Positions 42,597-51,710 of a DNA stretch of 64,000 nucleotides are shown piece after piece (within the stretch, counting starts at the first letter, position 1; every line of letters begins with the position of its first letter). The translations under genes were made by a program, and so were the position numbers. Source of the DNA: Umezawaea beigongshangensis (lineage in GTDB: Bacteria > Actinomycetota > Actinomycetes > Mycobacteriales > Pseudonocardiaceae); contig NZ_JAEIOJ010000012.1 in assembly GCF_016464305.1 (NCBI RefSeq), positions 91,660 to 155,659 of the forward strand, written 5' to 3'. The notes beneath the pieces are model-generated. The model worked only from the letters and a program-made list of their open reading frames with translations. It was not told where the DNA came from and searched no databases.

Positions 42597-45380
42597 ATGG
42601 TTGCGCAAGGACGAACACGGACGGTCCTGGCCCGGCGCGGGGTCCGGTCCGCCGCGCTGGCGGCGGTCGTGCTGCTCGCCGGAGCGAGCGTCGCGTTCGT
42701 GACGACGGAGAGCACACCCGGGACGAGGGTGGAGGAGCACACCCACCGGGTCCCGGAACGGCCCGGATCGGCCGAGCAGGTCGACATCGACACCAGCCTG
42801 TACCTGCCGCTGCGCACCCCCGCCCCGGCGGTGCTGCTCGCACCGGGGTTCGGCGCGGACAAGGACAGCGTCGACGAGCAGGCGCGCGAGCTGGCGGCCG
42901 ACGGCTTCGTCGTGCAGACGTTCTCCCCGCGCGGTTTCGGCGGCAGCTCCGGCCGGATCGGGCTGAACGACCCCGACCGGGAGGTGGCCGACGCGCGCCA
43001 CCTGCTCGACCGGCTGGCCGCGCGGCCGGAGGTGCGGCTCGACGGCGACGGCGACCCGAGGGTGGCCGCGGTCGGAGCCTCCTACGGCGGGGCGCTGTCG
43101 CTGATGCTCGCGGGCACCGACCGCAGGGTCGACGCCGTCGTGCCCGTCGCCACCTACCACGACCTCGGCGAGAGCCTCGTCCCGAACGCGGCGCGCGGCG
43201 GTGACGCCGAGGCGCGGACCCCGGCCGCGGGGTCCGGTGGCACCGGCGTGTTCAAGAGCGGGTGGTCCGGGCTGTTCTTCTCCGCCGGGCTCGACCACAG
43301 GCTGTCCGCGGACCCCGGTTCCTACAGCGGGACGAGCGGCGGTCTCGACGAGGACGTGGAGGCGGTGTGCGGCCGCTTCACCGAAGAGGTCTGCCGGATC
43401 TACGTCGACGTGGTGACCACCGGGACGACGACCGCAGCGACGGCGGCGCTGCTGCACCGCCTGTCGCCGGCGTCGGTCGCCGGGTCGATCACCGCGCCGA
43501 CGCTGCTGGTCCAGGGCGAGCAGGACACGCTGTTCGGGCTGGACCAGGCCGACGCGACCGCCCGGCGGATCGCCTCGGCGGGTGGCGACGTCCAGGTCGT
43601 CTGGTTCGCGGGCGGCCACGACGCCGGGATGCCCGGACCCGACCTGCGCGCCACGATCTCGCGGTGGCTGCGGTTCCGGCTCACGGGCGCGGAGGAGAAC
43701 CCGTTCGGCGCGTTCGAGTACGACGTGCAGGGCGCGGTCCGGCCGGAGGGCGCGGTGTCGGTGCGGACCGTCCGCGCCGCGGACTACCCCGGCCTGCGCA
43801 CCGACCGCGTGTCACGCCGGGAGGTCCCGCTGTCCGGGAGCGAGCGGGTGATCGCCAAGCCCCCCGGTGGTCTGCCCGCCGCGATCAGCGGCATCCCCGG
43901 GCTGAACGCGCTCGTGAGCGGCGCGACCGCGCTGCTGCCGCCCGAGAGCCTGGACCCGGCCGGGCAGTCGGCCGCCTTCGACTCCGCCCCGCTCTCCGAC
44001 CAGCTGCTCGTCACCGGTGCCACGACGGTCCGGTTGCGGGTGTCCTCGGTGGGCGCGCCGGGGGACGGCGTGCTGTTCGCGAAGCTGTACGACGTGGGTC
44101 CGGACGGCACGAAGACGTTGCCCGGCAGCGCGGTCGCACCGGTCCGGCTGCCGCCGCTGCCCGAGGACGGCACGCCGGTGGAGGTCGTGGTGGCGCTGCC
44201 CGGTGTGGTGCACCCGGTCGAGTCCGGGCACCGGCTGCGACTCGTCGTCGGCACCACCGACCAGGGCTTCCGCGCGACGGTGGCGGACCCCGCCGTCTAC
44301 CGGGTCGGCGTCGTCGGCGCGCTGTCCGTGCCGAGCGTCCCCGCCGTGCCGACGGCCTCGGCGTGGCCGATCGGCCAGCTGCTCGGCATCGTGCTCGTGC
44401 CGGCGGTCGCCGCGGCGCTCCTCGCGCTGCTGGCGGCACGGCAGCGACGCGGCCGGGACGTCGATCCGTCTCTGCGGGACACGCCGCTCGTCGTCGACGG
44501 GCTGGTGCGCGTGCTGCCGGACGGCACGACCGCGGTGGACGGCTTGTCGTTGCGGGTGGAACGGGGTCAGGTCTTCGGCCTGCTCGGCCCCAACGGCGCG
44601 GGCAAGACCACGACGCTGCGCATGTTGATGGGGTTGATCACCCCGGACGGGGGGGAGATCCGCGTGTTCGGCGTGCGGGTGACCCCCGGCGCACCGGTGC
44701 TGTCGCGCGTCGGGTGCTTCGTCGAGGCCGCGGGCTTCCTGCCGCACCTGACCGGGCGGACCAACCTGGAGCTGCACTGGGCGGCCACCGGCCGTCCGGC
44801 CGCCGACGCGCACCTGGCGGAGGCGCTGGAGATCGCCGCCCTGGGCGACGCCGTGGACCGGCCCGTGCGGACCTACAGCCAGGGCATGCGGCAGCGGCTC
44901 GCCATCGCCAGGGCGATGCTGGGCCTGCCGGACCTGCTGGTGCTCGACGAACCCACCAACGGGCTCGACCCGCCGCAGATCCGCCGCCTGCGCGAGGTGC
45001 TGCGCCGCTACGCGGCGACCGGCCGCGCGGTCCTGGTCTCCAGCCACCTGCTCGCCGAGGTCGAGGCCACCTGCACCCACATCGCGATCGTGCACCGCGG
45101 CGTGCTCGTCGCGGACGGCCCGGTGGTCGAACTGGCGGCGTCCGGTGACGAGCTCACCTTCGCCGTGGACCGGCCGGAGGAGGCGGGTGCGGTGCTCCGC
45201 GCGCTGACCGGTGTGTCCGACGTGGACGTCCGGGACGGCCTGGTGCACGCCGATCTGGCGGGGATCGGTGCCGCGACGGCGCTCGCCGAGCTGGTGCGCG
45301 CCGGGATCTCGGTGCGGCACGCGGTGCCGCGACGACGGCTCGAAGACGCGTTCCTGCGACTGGTCGGTGAGGTGCGATGA
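42597..45380 (+). CDS. S15-type peptidase fused to ABC exporter ATPase
   Basis: 927-aa fusion. An N-terminal membrane anchor (about residues 18-38) is followed by an X-Pro dipeptidyl-peptidase/CocE-like hydrolase with nucleophile VGASYGGAL (about 160), Asp in LVQGEQDTLF and His in AGGHDAGM, then the family's C-terminal jelly-roll to about 580. A second helix (about 591-615) leads into a full ABC ATPase: Walker A GPNGAGKTT (about 664), signature YSQGMRQR, Walker B LLVLDEPTNGLDP. The helix pattern puts the peptidase outside and the ATPase inside. ATG at 42597. The permease overlaps its end. It may export a precursor and trim it at the cell surface. Confidence 0.87.
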   Translation: MVAQGRTRTVLARRGVRSAALAAVVLLAGASVAFVTTESTPGTRVEEHTHRVPERPGSAEQVDIDTSLYLPLRTPAPAVLLAPGFGADKDSVDEQARELAADGFVVQTFSPRGFGGSSGRIGLNDPDREVADARHLLDRLAARPEVRLDGDGDPRVAAVGASYGGALSLMLAGTDRRVDAVVPVATYHDLGESLVPNAARGGDAEARTPAAGSGGTGVFKSGWSGLFFSAGLDHRLSADPGSYSGTSGGLDEDVEAVCGRFTEEVCRIYVDVVTTGTTTAATAALLHRLSPASVAGSITAPTLLVQGEQDTLFGLDQADATARRIASAGGDVQVVWFAGGHDAGMPGPDLRATISRWLRFRLTGAEENPFGAFEYDVQGAVRPEGAVSVRTVRAADYPGLRTDRVSRREVPLSGSERVIAKPPGGLPAAISGIPGLNALVSGATALLPPESLDPAGQSAAFDSAPLSDQLLVTGATTVRLRVSSVGAPGDGVLFAKLYDVGPDGTKTLPGSAVAPVRLPPLPEDGTPVEVVVALPGVVHPVESGHRLRLVVGTTDQGFRATVADPAVYRVGVVGALSVPSVPAVPTASAWPIGQLLGIVLVPAVAAALLALLAARQRRGRDVDPSLRDTPLVVDGLVRVLPDGTTAVDGLSLRVERGQVFGLLGPNGAGKTTTLRMLMGLITPDGGEIRVFGVRVTPGAPVLSRVGCFVEAAGFLPHLTGRTNLELHWAATGRPAADAHLAEALEIAALGDAVDRPVRTYSQGMRQRLAIARAMLGLPDLLVLDEPTNGLDPPQIRRLREVLRRYAATGRAVLVSSHLLAEVEATCTHIAIVHRGVLVADGPVVELAASGDELTFAVDRPEEAGAVLRALTGVSDVDVRDGLVHADLAGIGAATALAELVRAGISVRHAVPRRRLEDAFLRLVGEVR

Positions 45381-46261
45381 CCGTGGTGCGTGGCTCCGGC
45401 GGACGGCCGGAGGAGACGGGCGACGGCGCCGCCCCCGGTTTCCGGCCGTCCCGGTCCCTGCGGATCTCGGTGGAGCTGCGCAGGCAGCTGCTGCGCGGGC
45501 GCACGGCGCTGGTCGCGGCGTGCGCGGTGCTCCTGCCGGTGGTGCTGATCGTGTCGTTCGGCGTCGGCGACCCTCCCGCGAAGGGCCCGACACCGGACTA
45601 CGAGGCGCTCGCCGCGGAGAGCACGCCGAACTTCGTGATGTACGTGATGTTCGTCGCGGGCACCTACCTCAACGGCGTGCTGGTGGCCCTGCTCGTCGCG
45701 GACGGCGTCGCGAGCGAAGCGGCGTACGCGAACCTGAAGTACCTGCTGGCGATCCCGGTTCCCCGGCTGCGACTGCTGTGGCGCAAGGCCGCGGTGTCGG
45801 CGCTGCTCTCGGCGGTCGTGGTCACCCTGGTGCCGCTGGTGGCGGTGGCGGCCGGTGCGCTGTCGATCGGCGCGGGGAACATGACCACGCCCACCGGCTA
45901 CACGCTCCCGTTCGGCGAGGCCCTCGTGGTGCTGGCGCTCGCGGAGCTGTACGTGGTCGTGCAGCTGTCCTGGCTCGCCGGGCTCTCGCTGCTGCTGACG
46001 GCGTCGACGGACGTGCCGCTCGGAGCGGTCGGCGGCGCGGTGCTCGCCTCGATGTTCGGTCAGATCCTCGACCAGGTCACCGCGCTCGGCTCGCTGCGGG
46101 AGTTCCTGCCCAGCCACTACACGTGGACGTGGATGGAGCTGCTGTCACCCGAGCCCGATCTGCGGTCGCTCGCCGACGGCGTGCTGGTCTCGATCGCGTA
46201 CGCGTGCGTGTTCGGGACCCTCGCCGCGTTCCGCTTCTCCCGCAAGGACATCACCAGCTGA
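45377..46261 (+). CDS. ABC-2 type exporter permease
   Basis: 294-aa membrane protein with six helices of the ABC-2 family (long first loop containing the segment after ALVAACAVLLPVVLI). The ATG at 45377 overlaps the stop of the peptidase-ATPase fusion (ATGA), so the two form one exporter. Pairing with an extracytoplasmic peptidase suggests export of a peptide-capped product. Confidence 0.86.
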   Translation: MTVVRGSGGRPEETGDGAAPGFRPSRSLRISVELRRQLLRGRTALVAACAVLLPVVLIVSFGVGDPPAKGPTPDYEALAAESTPNFVMYVMFVAGTYLNGVLVALLVADGVASEAAYANLKYLLAIPVPRLRLLWRKAAVSALLSAVVVTLVPLVAVAAGALSIGAGNMTTPTGYTLPFGEALVVLALAELYVVVQLSWLAGLSLLLTASTDVPLGAVGGAVLASMFGQILDQVTALGSLREFLPSHYTWTWMELLSPEPDLRSLADGVLVSIAYACVFGTLAAFRFSRKDITS

Positions 46262-46279
46262 CGACGATGGAGTGAACCG

Positions 46280-46786
46280 ATGACCCGTCACCGCACGCAC
46301 CGCCGCGCCGCCACCGCTCTCACCTGCTCCGTGCTCGCGCTCGGCCTCACGAGCTGCGTCTCCGTGCCGGAGAAGGAGGTGCCGACGGACAACGGCGCGT
46401 GCGAACTGCTGCGGCCGATCGCGCGCGACCTCGAACTCGGGCAACCCGCGGTCAGCACGCTCGACGACCGCGAGCGGTGCACCGCGGGCAGCCGCGACGC
46501 GGACCACCGCAAGTACGTGACGTTCACCGTGACGCTGGACGAGCGGGCGCTGTCGGAGTCCGTGTCCGGGCACGGCAAGCGCACCGACCTGACCCTCGGC
46601 GGGCGCGACGCCGTGATGCTGCTCGGCGACATCAACTCCGGCGAGTGCCAGGTCTTCCTCGACGCCGGCGACGGGTCGAGCGTGGTGCTCAGCCTCGTCC
46701 GCAACAACGCGATGACCCAGCAGACGTGCTCCGAGCTGGAACCGATCGCCGAGCGGGTGGCGGACGGGCTCGGCGCCGAGGGGTAG
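46280..46786 (+). CDS. DUF3558-like lipoprotein
   Basis: 168-aa secreted lipoprotein; the lipid-modified Cys is in LGLTSCVSV (about residue 26). The pattern CELLRPIARDLELG and paired cysteines resemble DUF3558 lipoproteins common in Pseudonocardiaceae. Function unknown. It follows the permease by 18 bp and may assist the exporter at the outer face. ATG at 46280. Confidence 0.75.
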   Translation: MTRHRTHRRAATALTCSVLALGLTSCVSVPEKEVPTDNGACELLRPIARDLELGQPAVSTLDDRERCTAGSRDADHRKYVTFTVTLDERALSESVSGHGKRTDLTLGGRDAVMLLGDINSGECQVFLDAGDGSSVVLSLVRNNAMTQQTCSELEPIAERVADGLGAEG

Positions 46787-46835
46787 TTCCGCCGGCCGGT
46801 CAGCGGCTCCCGCGGTGTCGTGGTGACAGCGGATC

Positions 46836-49229
46836 TCAGCTGATCGGCCGGCGGGTGACGACCAGCGTCGCGTCGCTCACGCTCGCGATCCCCAGCGCGG
46901 GCGGACCCGGCACCGAGGGCGCGGGCGCGAGCTGTGGCGGCAGTCCCGGTGTGCGGTCGAGCACGCGCACCTCGCCCGCTCCCGGCGCCAGGTCGACGAC
47001 CACGGTCACACCGCCGGAGGGCACCTCGCGCACCCACAGCTCCCACGGCTCACCGGCCGGTGCGACCTCCACGGCACCGCCCGGCACACCGTCGACGGCG
47101 AACCGCCGCACGGCCGGGCCGGTCACGACGAAGACCAGCTCGTCCGCGTCGCGCCGTGACGCGGCGGTGATCGCGACGCGCCTGCCGTCCGCGCCGTCGT
47201 CGTGCACGGTGGTCGTGGTGACCTCGGGGCCCTCCAGCGGCACAGCGGAGGCCGGGCCGCGCCGGACCGGGACGCGCCACCCCGGCCACACGTCCGCGAC
47301 GTCCCCCGGGTCCACGTCGTCCGGGATGAACCGGCGGCTCCACGCGTCCGGCTCGGACCCGCTCATCCACACGGCCTGCCGCGACGCGGCGTCGAGCACG
47401 TACATGACGTCGGCTCGTCGGCCGGGCTCGCGAGGCGACGGTGCGAGCACCGCCGCGGCCAGCACCCCCACCGCGACGGCGGCGACGGCGCCGACGCCTC
47501 CCACGCGCACCGCGCGCCGGCGCGGCGTCGGGAGCACGGCGGGCAGCAGCGGCGTGATCAGACCGACCAGCACCACGGGCACGGCGACCAGCCCGATGCC
47601 GAGCGCATCGGTCAGCAGCGTGACGAGCGGCACGACGAGGAGCCCCAGCGGCACCACGGCGGCGGCCACCGCTGCCACCCGCGCCACCGGGCTCCGCACG
47701 CCGGAGGCGAGCACGGCGGCTGCCAGCAGGAGCCCCGCCGCGGGCCAGGTGAACACGTGACTGCCAGCGGGGATCAGCGCCGCCGTCACGCACGCCAGCA
47801 CCACCCACAGGGCGACCGCGCCCGCGATCTGGTGTCGCGTGTCGGCGAACCGGTGGGTGACGCGCGTGAGCACGAGCCCGATCGCGATCGCGAGCAGCAC
47901 GAACCCCGCCAGTGCCGGGCCGTGGTCCGCGATGTCGTAGTAGTCGGCGAACTCGGGGTGCGCGGCCCCGAGGAGGGGCGCGAGTCCGAACGCGGCGCCC
48001 GCGGCGAGCAGCGGGTGGCAGAGGGCGGCGAGGAGTCCTCGCGCGCTCCCGCGCCCGGTGAGCACGCCTCGCCCGCGCAGCCGCAGGAACACGGCGGCGG
48101 CGAGCGCGGCCACCGCTAGGGCGGCGGGCAGCGCGGCGGACACCGGATAGGACAGCAGCAGACCCGCGGCCACGAAGTAGACGCGGTTCCCGCCGGGGGT
48201 GTCCGCCAGATCGGCCGCTCCGAGCGACCGCGCGAGGCCGAGCGCGTACTCGCCCTGGTGCTGCACGGTCGCCGGGTCGACGTGCGAGACCGTGTCGTTC
48301 GACCCGTGGTAGTGGGTGTAGCCGCCGAGGTAGGCGATGTTCATCCCCTCGTGCCCCGCCTCCTTCAGCACCGTGAAGTCGGTGCGGTTGGGCAGGTAGC
48401 GGTAGGCGGCGTTGAACAGCGAACTGGTGCGCGCCTGCGGGACGTGCTCGGCGAGCGCTTCGATCAACCACCCGTCGTCGCCGCCGGTCTCGAACATCAG
48501 GCTGGGTCCGCGAGAGCCCCGCGCCTCGAAGTTCAGCACCACCGCGTCGCGGGGGAGGAACTCGGGGGAGCGGACCAGCGCCCGCGCACCCAGCAACCCG
48601 CTCTCCTCGGCGTCGGTGAACACGAACAGCACGTCGTTGCGCGGTGCCGGTCCCGACCGCAGTGCCCTGGCGGTCTCCAGCAGCACCGAGACCGGCACGC
48701 CCGCGTCGTTCGCGCCGGGACTCGTGGCCACCGAGTCGTAGTGGGTGACCAGCACGACGGGGCGCGTGCTCGTCGTGCCGGGGACGCGCGCCACCACGTT
48801 GTGCAGGCCCAAATCCGCGTAGCCGGCACCGGTGCCGGTGGGGGAGAGCTCGGGGGCGCTGGTCGCGGCGGCCGTGTCCTGCACCCTGGTCTCCAGCCCC
48901 AGTCCGCGCAGGACCGAGACCAGGTGCTCCCTGGTCTCGGCGTGCGCGGCGGAGCCGCTCGGGCGGGGCCGCTCGGCGATCCGCGCCACGTGCTCGACCG
49001 CCCGTGCCGCTGAGAACGTCTCCGCCGGAGCGTCCCGGCCGGCGGCCGGGGGCAGGCGCTCGGTCCACCACACCGCGGTCAGGCACAGCACCGCGAGCGC
49101 GAGGGCGACGACGGTCAGCGGTCCGCGCTTCTCCGCCGTCGGCTCCCGGTGCAGGTGGGACGGCACGGACCCGCCGCGGTCCCGTGCTCCGGGCCCGCCA
49201 CCGTCCGGCCGCTCGGCCGACGGGTTCAC
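46836..49229 (-). CDS. Membrane M28-family aminopeptidase
   Basis: 797-aa zinc peptidase with about nine transmembrane helices, organised like ER metallopeptidase 1. A first helix (about residues 38-58) is followed by the M28 domain with zinc and catalytic residues: THYDSVA (about 162), GANDAG (about 172), TDAEESGLLG (about 208), FEARGSRG and HGSNDTVSH (about 308). Then come eight or so helices and a C-terminal extracytoplasmic beta domain. GTG start at 49229 overlaps the SARP regulator stop (GTGA), so its production is tied to that regulator. It probably removes an N-terminal residue or cap from the product outside the cell, or defends against it. Confidence 0.87.
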   Translation of the reverse strand: MNPSAERPDGGGPGARDRGGSVPSHLHREPTAEKRGPLTVVALALAVLCLTAVWWTERLPPAAGRDAPAETFSAARAVEHVARIAERPRPSGSAAHAETREHLVSVLRGLGLETRVQDTAAATSAPELSPTGTGAGYADLGLHNVVARVPGTTSTRPVVLVTHYDSVATSPGANDAGVPVSVLLETARALRSGPAPRNDVLFVFTDAEESGLLGARALVRSPEFLPRDAVVLNFEARGSRGPSLMFETGGDDGWLIEALAEHVPQARTSSLFNAAYRYLPNRTDFTVLKEAGHEGMNIAYLGGYTHYHGSNDTVSHVDPATVQHQGEYALGLARSLGAADLADTPGGNRVYFVAAGLLLSYPVSAALPAALAVAALAAAVFLRLRGRGVLTGRGSARGLLAALCHPLLAAGAAFGLAPLLGAAHPEFADYYDIADHGPALAGFVLLAIAIGLVLTRVTHRFADTRHQIAGAVALWVVLACVTAALIPAGSHVFTWPAAGLLLAAAVLASGVRSPVARVAAVAAAVVPLGLLVVPLVTLLTDALGIGLVAVPVVLVGLITPLLPAVLPTPRRRAVRVGGVGAVAAVAVGVLAAAVLAPSPREPGRRADVMYVLDAASRQAVWMSGSEPDAWSRRFIPDDVDPGDVADVWPGWRVPVRRGPASAVPLEGPEVTTTTVHDDGADGRRVAITAASRRDADELVFVVTGPAVRRFAVDGVPGGAVEVAPAGEPWELWVREVPSGGVTVVVDLAPGAGEVRVLDRTPGLPPQLAPAPSVPGPPALGIASVSDATLVVTRRPIS

Positions 49230-51229
49230 GACGTGGGAGGCATCGCGTGTCCCGCGTGCCTCACGTGGTCGGGTGCCGTTCTGGGGCGCGGCGCCGAGCA
49301 CGTCACGTCCATGCCCAGCACGGTCCGCGTGATCCGGTCCGCGATCCACGCGCACGCCGCTGTGCCGAGTTCGGCGGCGGCGCGCTGCCGGGCGTAGACG
49401 CGCACCAGCGGGTTGAACACGTACCCGAGACCGTCGGTCGGCTCGTCGGCGCGGCAGACGTCGATCACCTGGTGGTTGACGAGTTCGTCGAGCAGCCGCT
49501 GGTGGTCCTGGCCGGAGCGGCAGACGGCGGACGCGACGAACTCCGGGACGACCCGCAGGTCGCACAGGCTCAGCCCGAGCCACAGCTCACGGCCGGCCGG
49601 GGACAGCTGTTCGATGGTCGACGCGAGCCGCGCACCCTGGTCCAGCGCGCCGATCGACAGCTCCGCGACCCGCTCCCGCTCGTCGCGGAGGCGGTCCAGG
49701 AAGCGCGCCAGGCTCTGCGCCGGGCGCGCGCGCAGGCGAGCGGCGGAGGCCCGGATCGCGAGCGGGAAGCAGCCGCACAGCTCGACGATCCGCTTCGCGC
49801 AGACCGGTTCCCGTGAGACGCGTTCCGCGCCGATGAGCGACGTGAGCAGCTCCACCCCCTCCGCGGGAGCCAAACCGCCGACGCGGTGCTCGCGAACACC
49901 GGGGATCTCCAGGATGCTCGTCCGCGCGGTGCACAGCACGGCGCTCTCCCCGTTCGGCAGCAGCGCCTCGTACGAGGCCACGTCGGGCACGTCGTCGAGC
50001 ACGATCAGCAGGCGCTTGTTCGCGATGAGGCTGCGGAACAGCGCGGCCCGGCCCGCGCGCGCGTCCGGCACCCGCTGCTCCGGCACGCCGAGCGCGTCGA
50101 GGAACCAGTACAGGACCTCCTCCGGTGGCACGGGGGCGGTGCTGCCGCGGAGGTCCGCGTACAACTGGCCGTCCGGGAAGTGCTCGCGGACCTGGTGGCC
50201 CACGTGCACGGCGAGGGTGGTCTTGCCGATGCCGCCGGCGCCGACCAGCGCGACCACCCGGCGCCCCTCCCCGGAACGGAGCTCCCAGCCGATCCGGTCG
50301 AGCAGCTCGTACCGGCCGGTGAAGTCCGCGACGTCCGCGGGCAGTTGCTCGGGCGTCTTGGCCGAGACCTGCCGCACGCGGTGGTGCTGGGACTGCGCGA
50401 GCGGTTCGCCCGCGATGATCCGCCGGTGGAGGTCCTGCAGCCGGGCGCCCGGCTCCAGGCCGAGGTTGTTGACCAGTGCCAACCGGCTGTTGCGGTACAC
50501 CGCGAGCGCCTCGGCGCGGCGTTGCGACAGGTACAGCGCGGTCATGAGCTGCGCGTGGAGCCGTTCTCGCAGCGGGTACTCGGCGACCAGCGGCTTGAGC
50601 TCGCTGATCAGCTCCGCGTGGTGCCCGAGTGCCAGTTGCACGTCGAGCCGTTCCTCCAGCACCGAGAAGCTGCGTTCCTTCCACCGCGCCGCGACGGCCT
50701 GCACGATCGGACTGGGGAGGTCGGCGAACGGCTGTCCGTGGAACATCGACAGCGCCTTGTCGTACTCCGCGCTGGCGGCCACCAGGTCGTTCGCGGCGAC
50801 CAGGTCCCGCGCGCGCTGGACCGCCCGCTCGAACAGGTGCGCGTCGAGGTCGTCGTCGGAGAGACGGATGCGGTAGCCGCCCTGTTCGGTCTCCACGAGG
50901 TCGGCCGGGGCGCCCGCGGACGCGAAGGCGTTGCGCAGGCGCCACACGCAGGTCTGGATCTGCTTGTCGGCGGTGGCGGGTGGCTCCGCGCTCCAGACCG
51001 CGTCGATCAGGGTGCTCACGGGAACGACTTTGTTCCCGTTGATGAGCAGTACGGCGAGGATGATCAGCTGCCGGTTCCTGCCAATTCGGAGGATTTTGCC
51101 GCGTATGGTCGCCTGCAACGGTCCCAGGATGCGAAAGAATACGTCTCGGTCATGCTCTCTGTTTTCGTGTGCTGTTGCGAGCGTGTCCGTGGACTGTAAG
51201 CGCGTGGTGGGCGGCGTAAAATACGACAA
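49226..51229 (-). CDS. SARP family regulator with NB-ARC domain
   Basis: 667-aa AfsR/DnrI/RedD-type activator of secondary metabolism. The OmpR-like DNA-binding domain starts at FFRILGPLQATIRG and includes ADKQIQTCVWRLRNAF; the BTAD domain covers about 120-260. The NB-ARC ATPase has Walker A VGAGGIGKTT (about 330) and VLDDVPD. The C-terminal TPR part of full AfsR is lacking. The only in-frame start is a TTG at 51229 (GAGGGA eight bases before it); the ATG nearby at 51162 is in another frame. It lies between the NRPS operon and the exporter region and probably activates the cluster. Confidence 0.88.
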   Translation of the reverse strand: MSYFTPPTTRLQSTDTLATAHENREHDRDVFFRILGPLQATIRGKILRIGRNRQLIILAVLLINGNKVVPVSTLIDAVWSAEPPATADKQIQTCVWRLRNAFASAGAPADLVETEQGGYRIRLSDDDLDAHLFERAVQRARDLVAANDLVAASAEYDKALSMFHGQPFADLPSPIVQAVAARWKERSFSVLEERLDVQLALGHHAELISELKPLVAEYPLRERLHAQLMTALYLSQRRAEALAVYRNSRLALVNNLGLEPGARLQDLHRRIIAGEPLAQSQHHRVRQVSAKTPEQLPADVADFTGRYELLDRIGWELRSGEGRRVVALVGAGGIGKTTLAVHVGHQVREHFPDGQLYADLRGSTAPVPPEEVLYWFLDALGVPEQRVPDARAGRAALFRSLIANKRLLIVLDDVPDVASYEALLPNGESAVLCTARTSILEIPGVREHRVGGLAPAEGVELLTSLIGAERVSREPVCAKRIVELCGCFPLAIRASAARLRARPAQSLARFLDRLRDERERVAELSIGALDQGARLASTIEQLSPAGRELWLGLSLCDLRVVPEFVASAVCRSGQDHQRLLDELVNHQVIDVCRADEPTDGLGYVFNPLVRVYARQRAAAELGTAACAWIADRITRTVLGMDVTCSAPRPRTAPDHVRHAGHAMPPTS

Positions 51230-51710
51230 TTGAACGTCCCTCGGTCGGAAGGCGCAGTAATTATGAATGCAACCATACCGTCACAAGGGTTAACAGCGCC
51301 CATCTGGGCGACCCTCTGTCATGCTGTCATAGCTCTCCGTTAGCACTCGTCGTGGAGTCGTCACAAGCGACTCCAGTACTGAAAGTGCCCGGTCTGTTTC
51401 GTGTCGCACCGCGACACATCGGATTCGAGGGCTTCCGACTTCCTCGGGTGATGACCGGGGCGGGTCGACTGTGCTTCGAGAAACCGGTGCCCGCTTCGGG
51501 AGTGGTTCTGTCGCGAAAGATGTCCCCGGCGTGCCCGAACGGGCATTTGATCAACTGTGTGGTGTGGTGTGCCGTGGTGATCGGAGCGGCGCTGCTCCGG
51601 CGGATTCGCGTGCGCTCGGTGGCGTGTCCGCATATTGTGGCCGCGGCTGTCGCTGCGGGAAGCGGCGCGCGGCGCTACGCAAGGTAGCGCAGCCGATTCT
51701 CACTCCGGTA
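51230..51710. other. AT-richer region between SARP gene and NRPS operon
   Basis: No supportable gene. It holds the SARP promoter (with 8-bp direct repeats TGTCATGC/TGTCATAG at 51317-51332) and two hairpins: TGGAGTCG 51353-51360 with CGACTCCA 51368-51375, and GTGTCGC 51401-51407 with GCGACAC 51411-51417. These probably end the NRPS operon transcript. Confidence 0.5.
51401..51417 (-). terminator. Hairpin after NRPS operon
   Basis: Seven-base perfect stem with a three-base loop, about 295 bp after the last NRPS-operon stop; a second, 8-bp stem lies at 51353-51375. Confidence 0.45.

Noticed and set aside
51064..51303. Alternative SARP start in another frame (ATG at 51162)
   Set aside because: Its frame does not continue into the OmpR-like domain; it would require a frameshift.
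51352..51687. 111-aa plus-strand frame between SARP gene and NRPS operon
   Set aside because: No ribosome site, no family resemblance, and it runs through two probable terminator hairpins.
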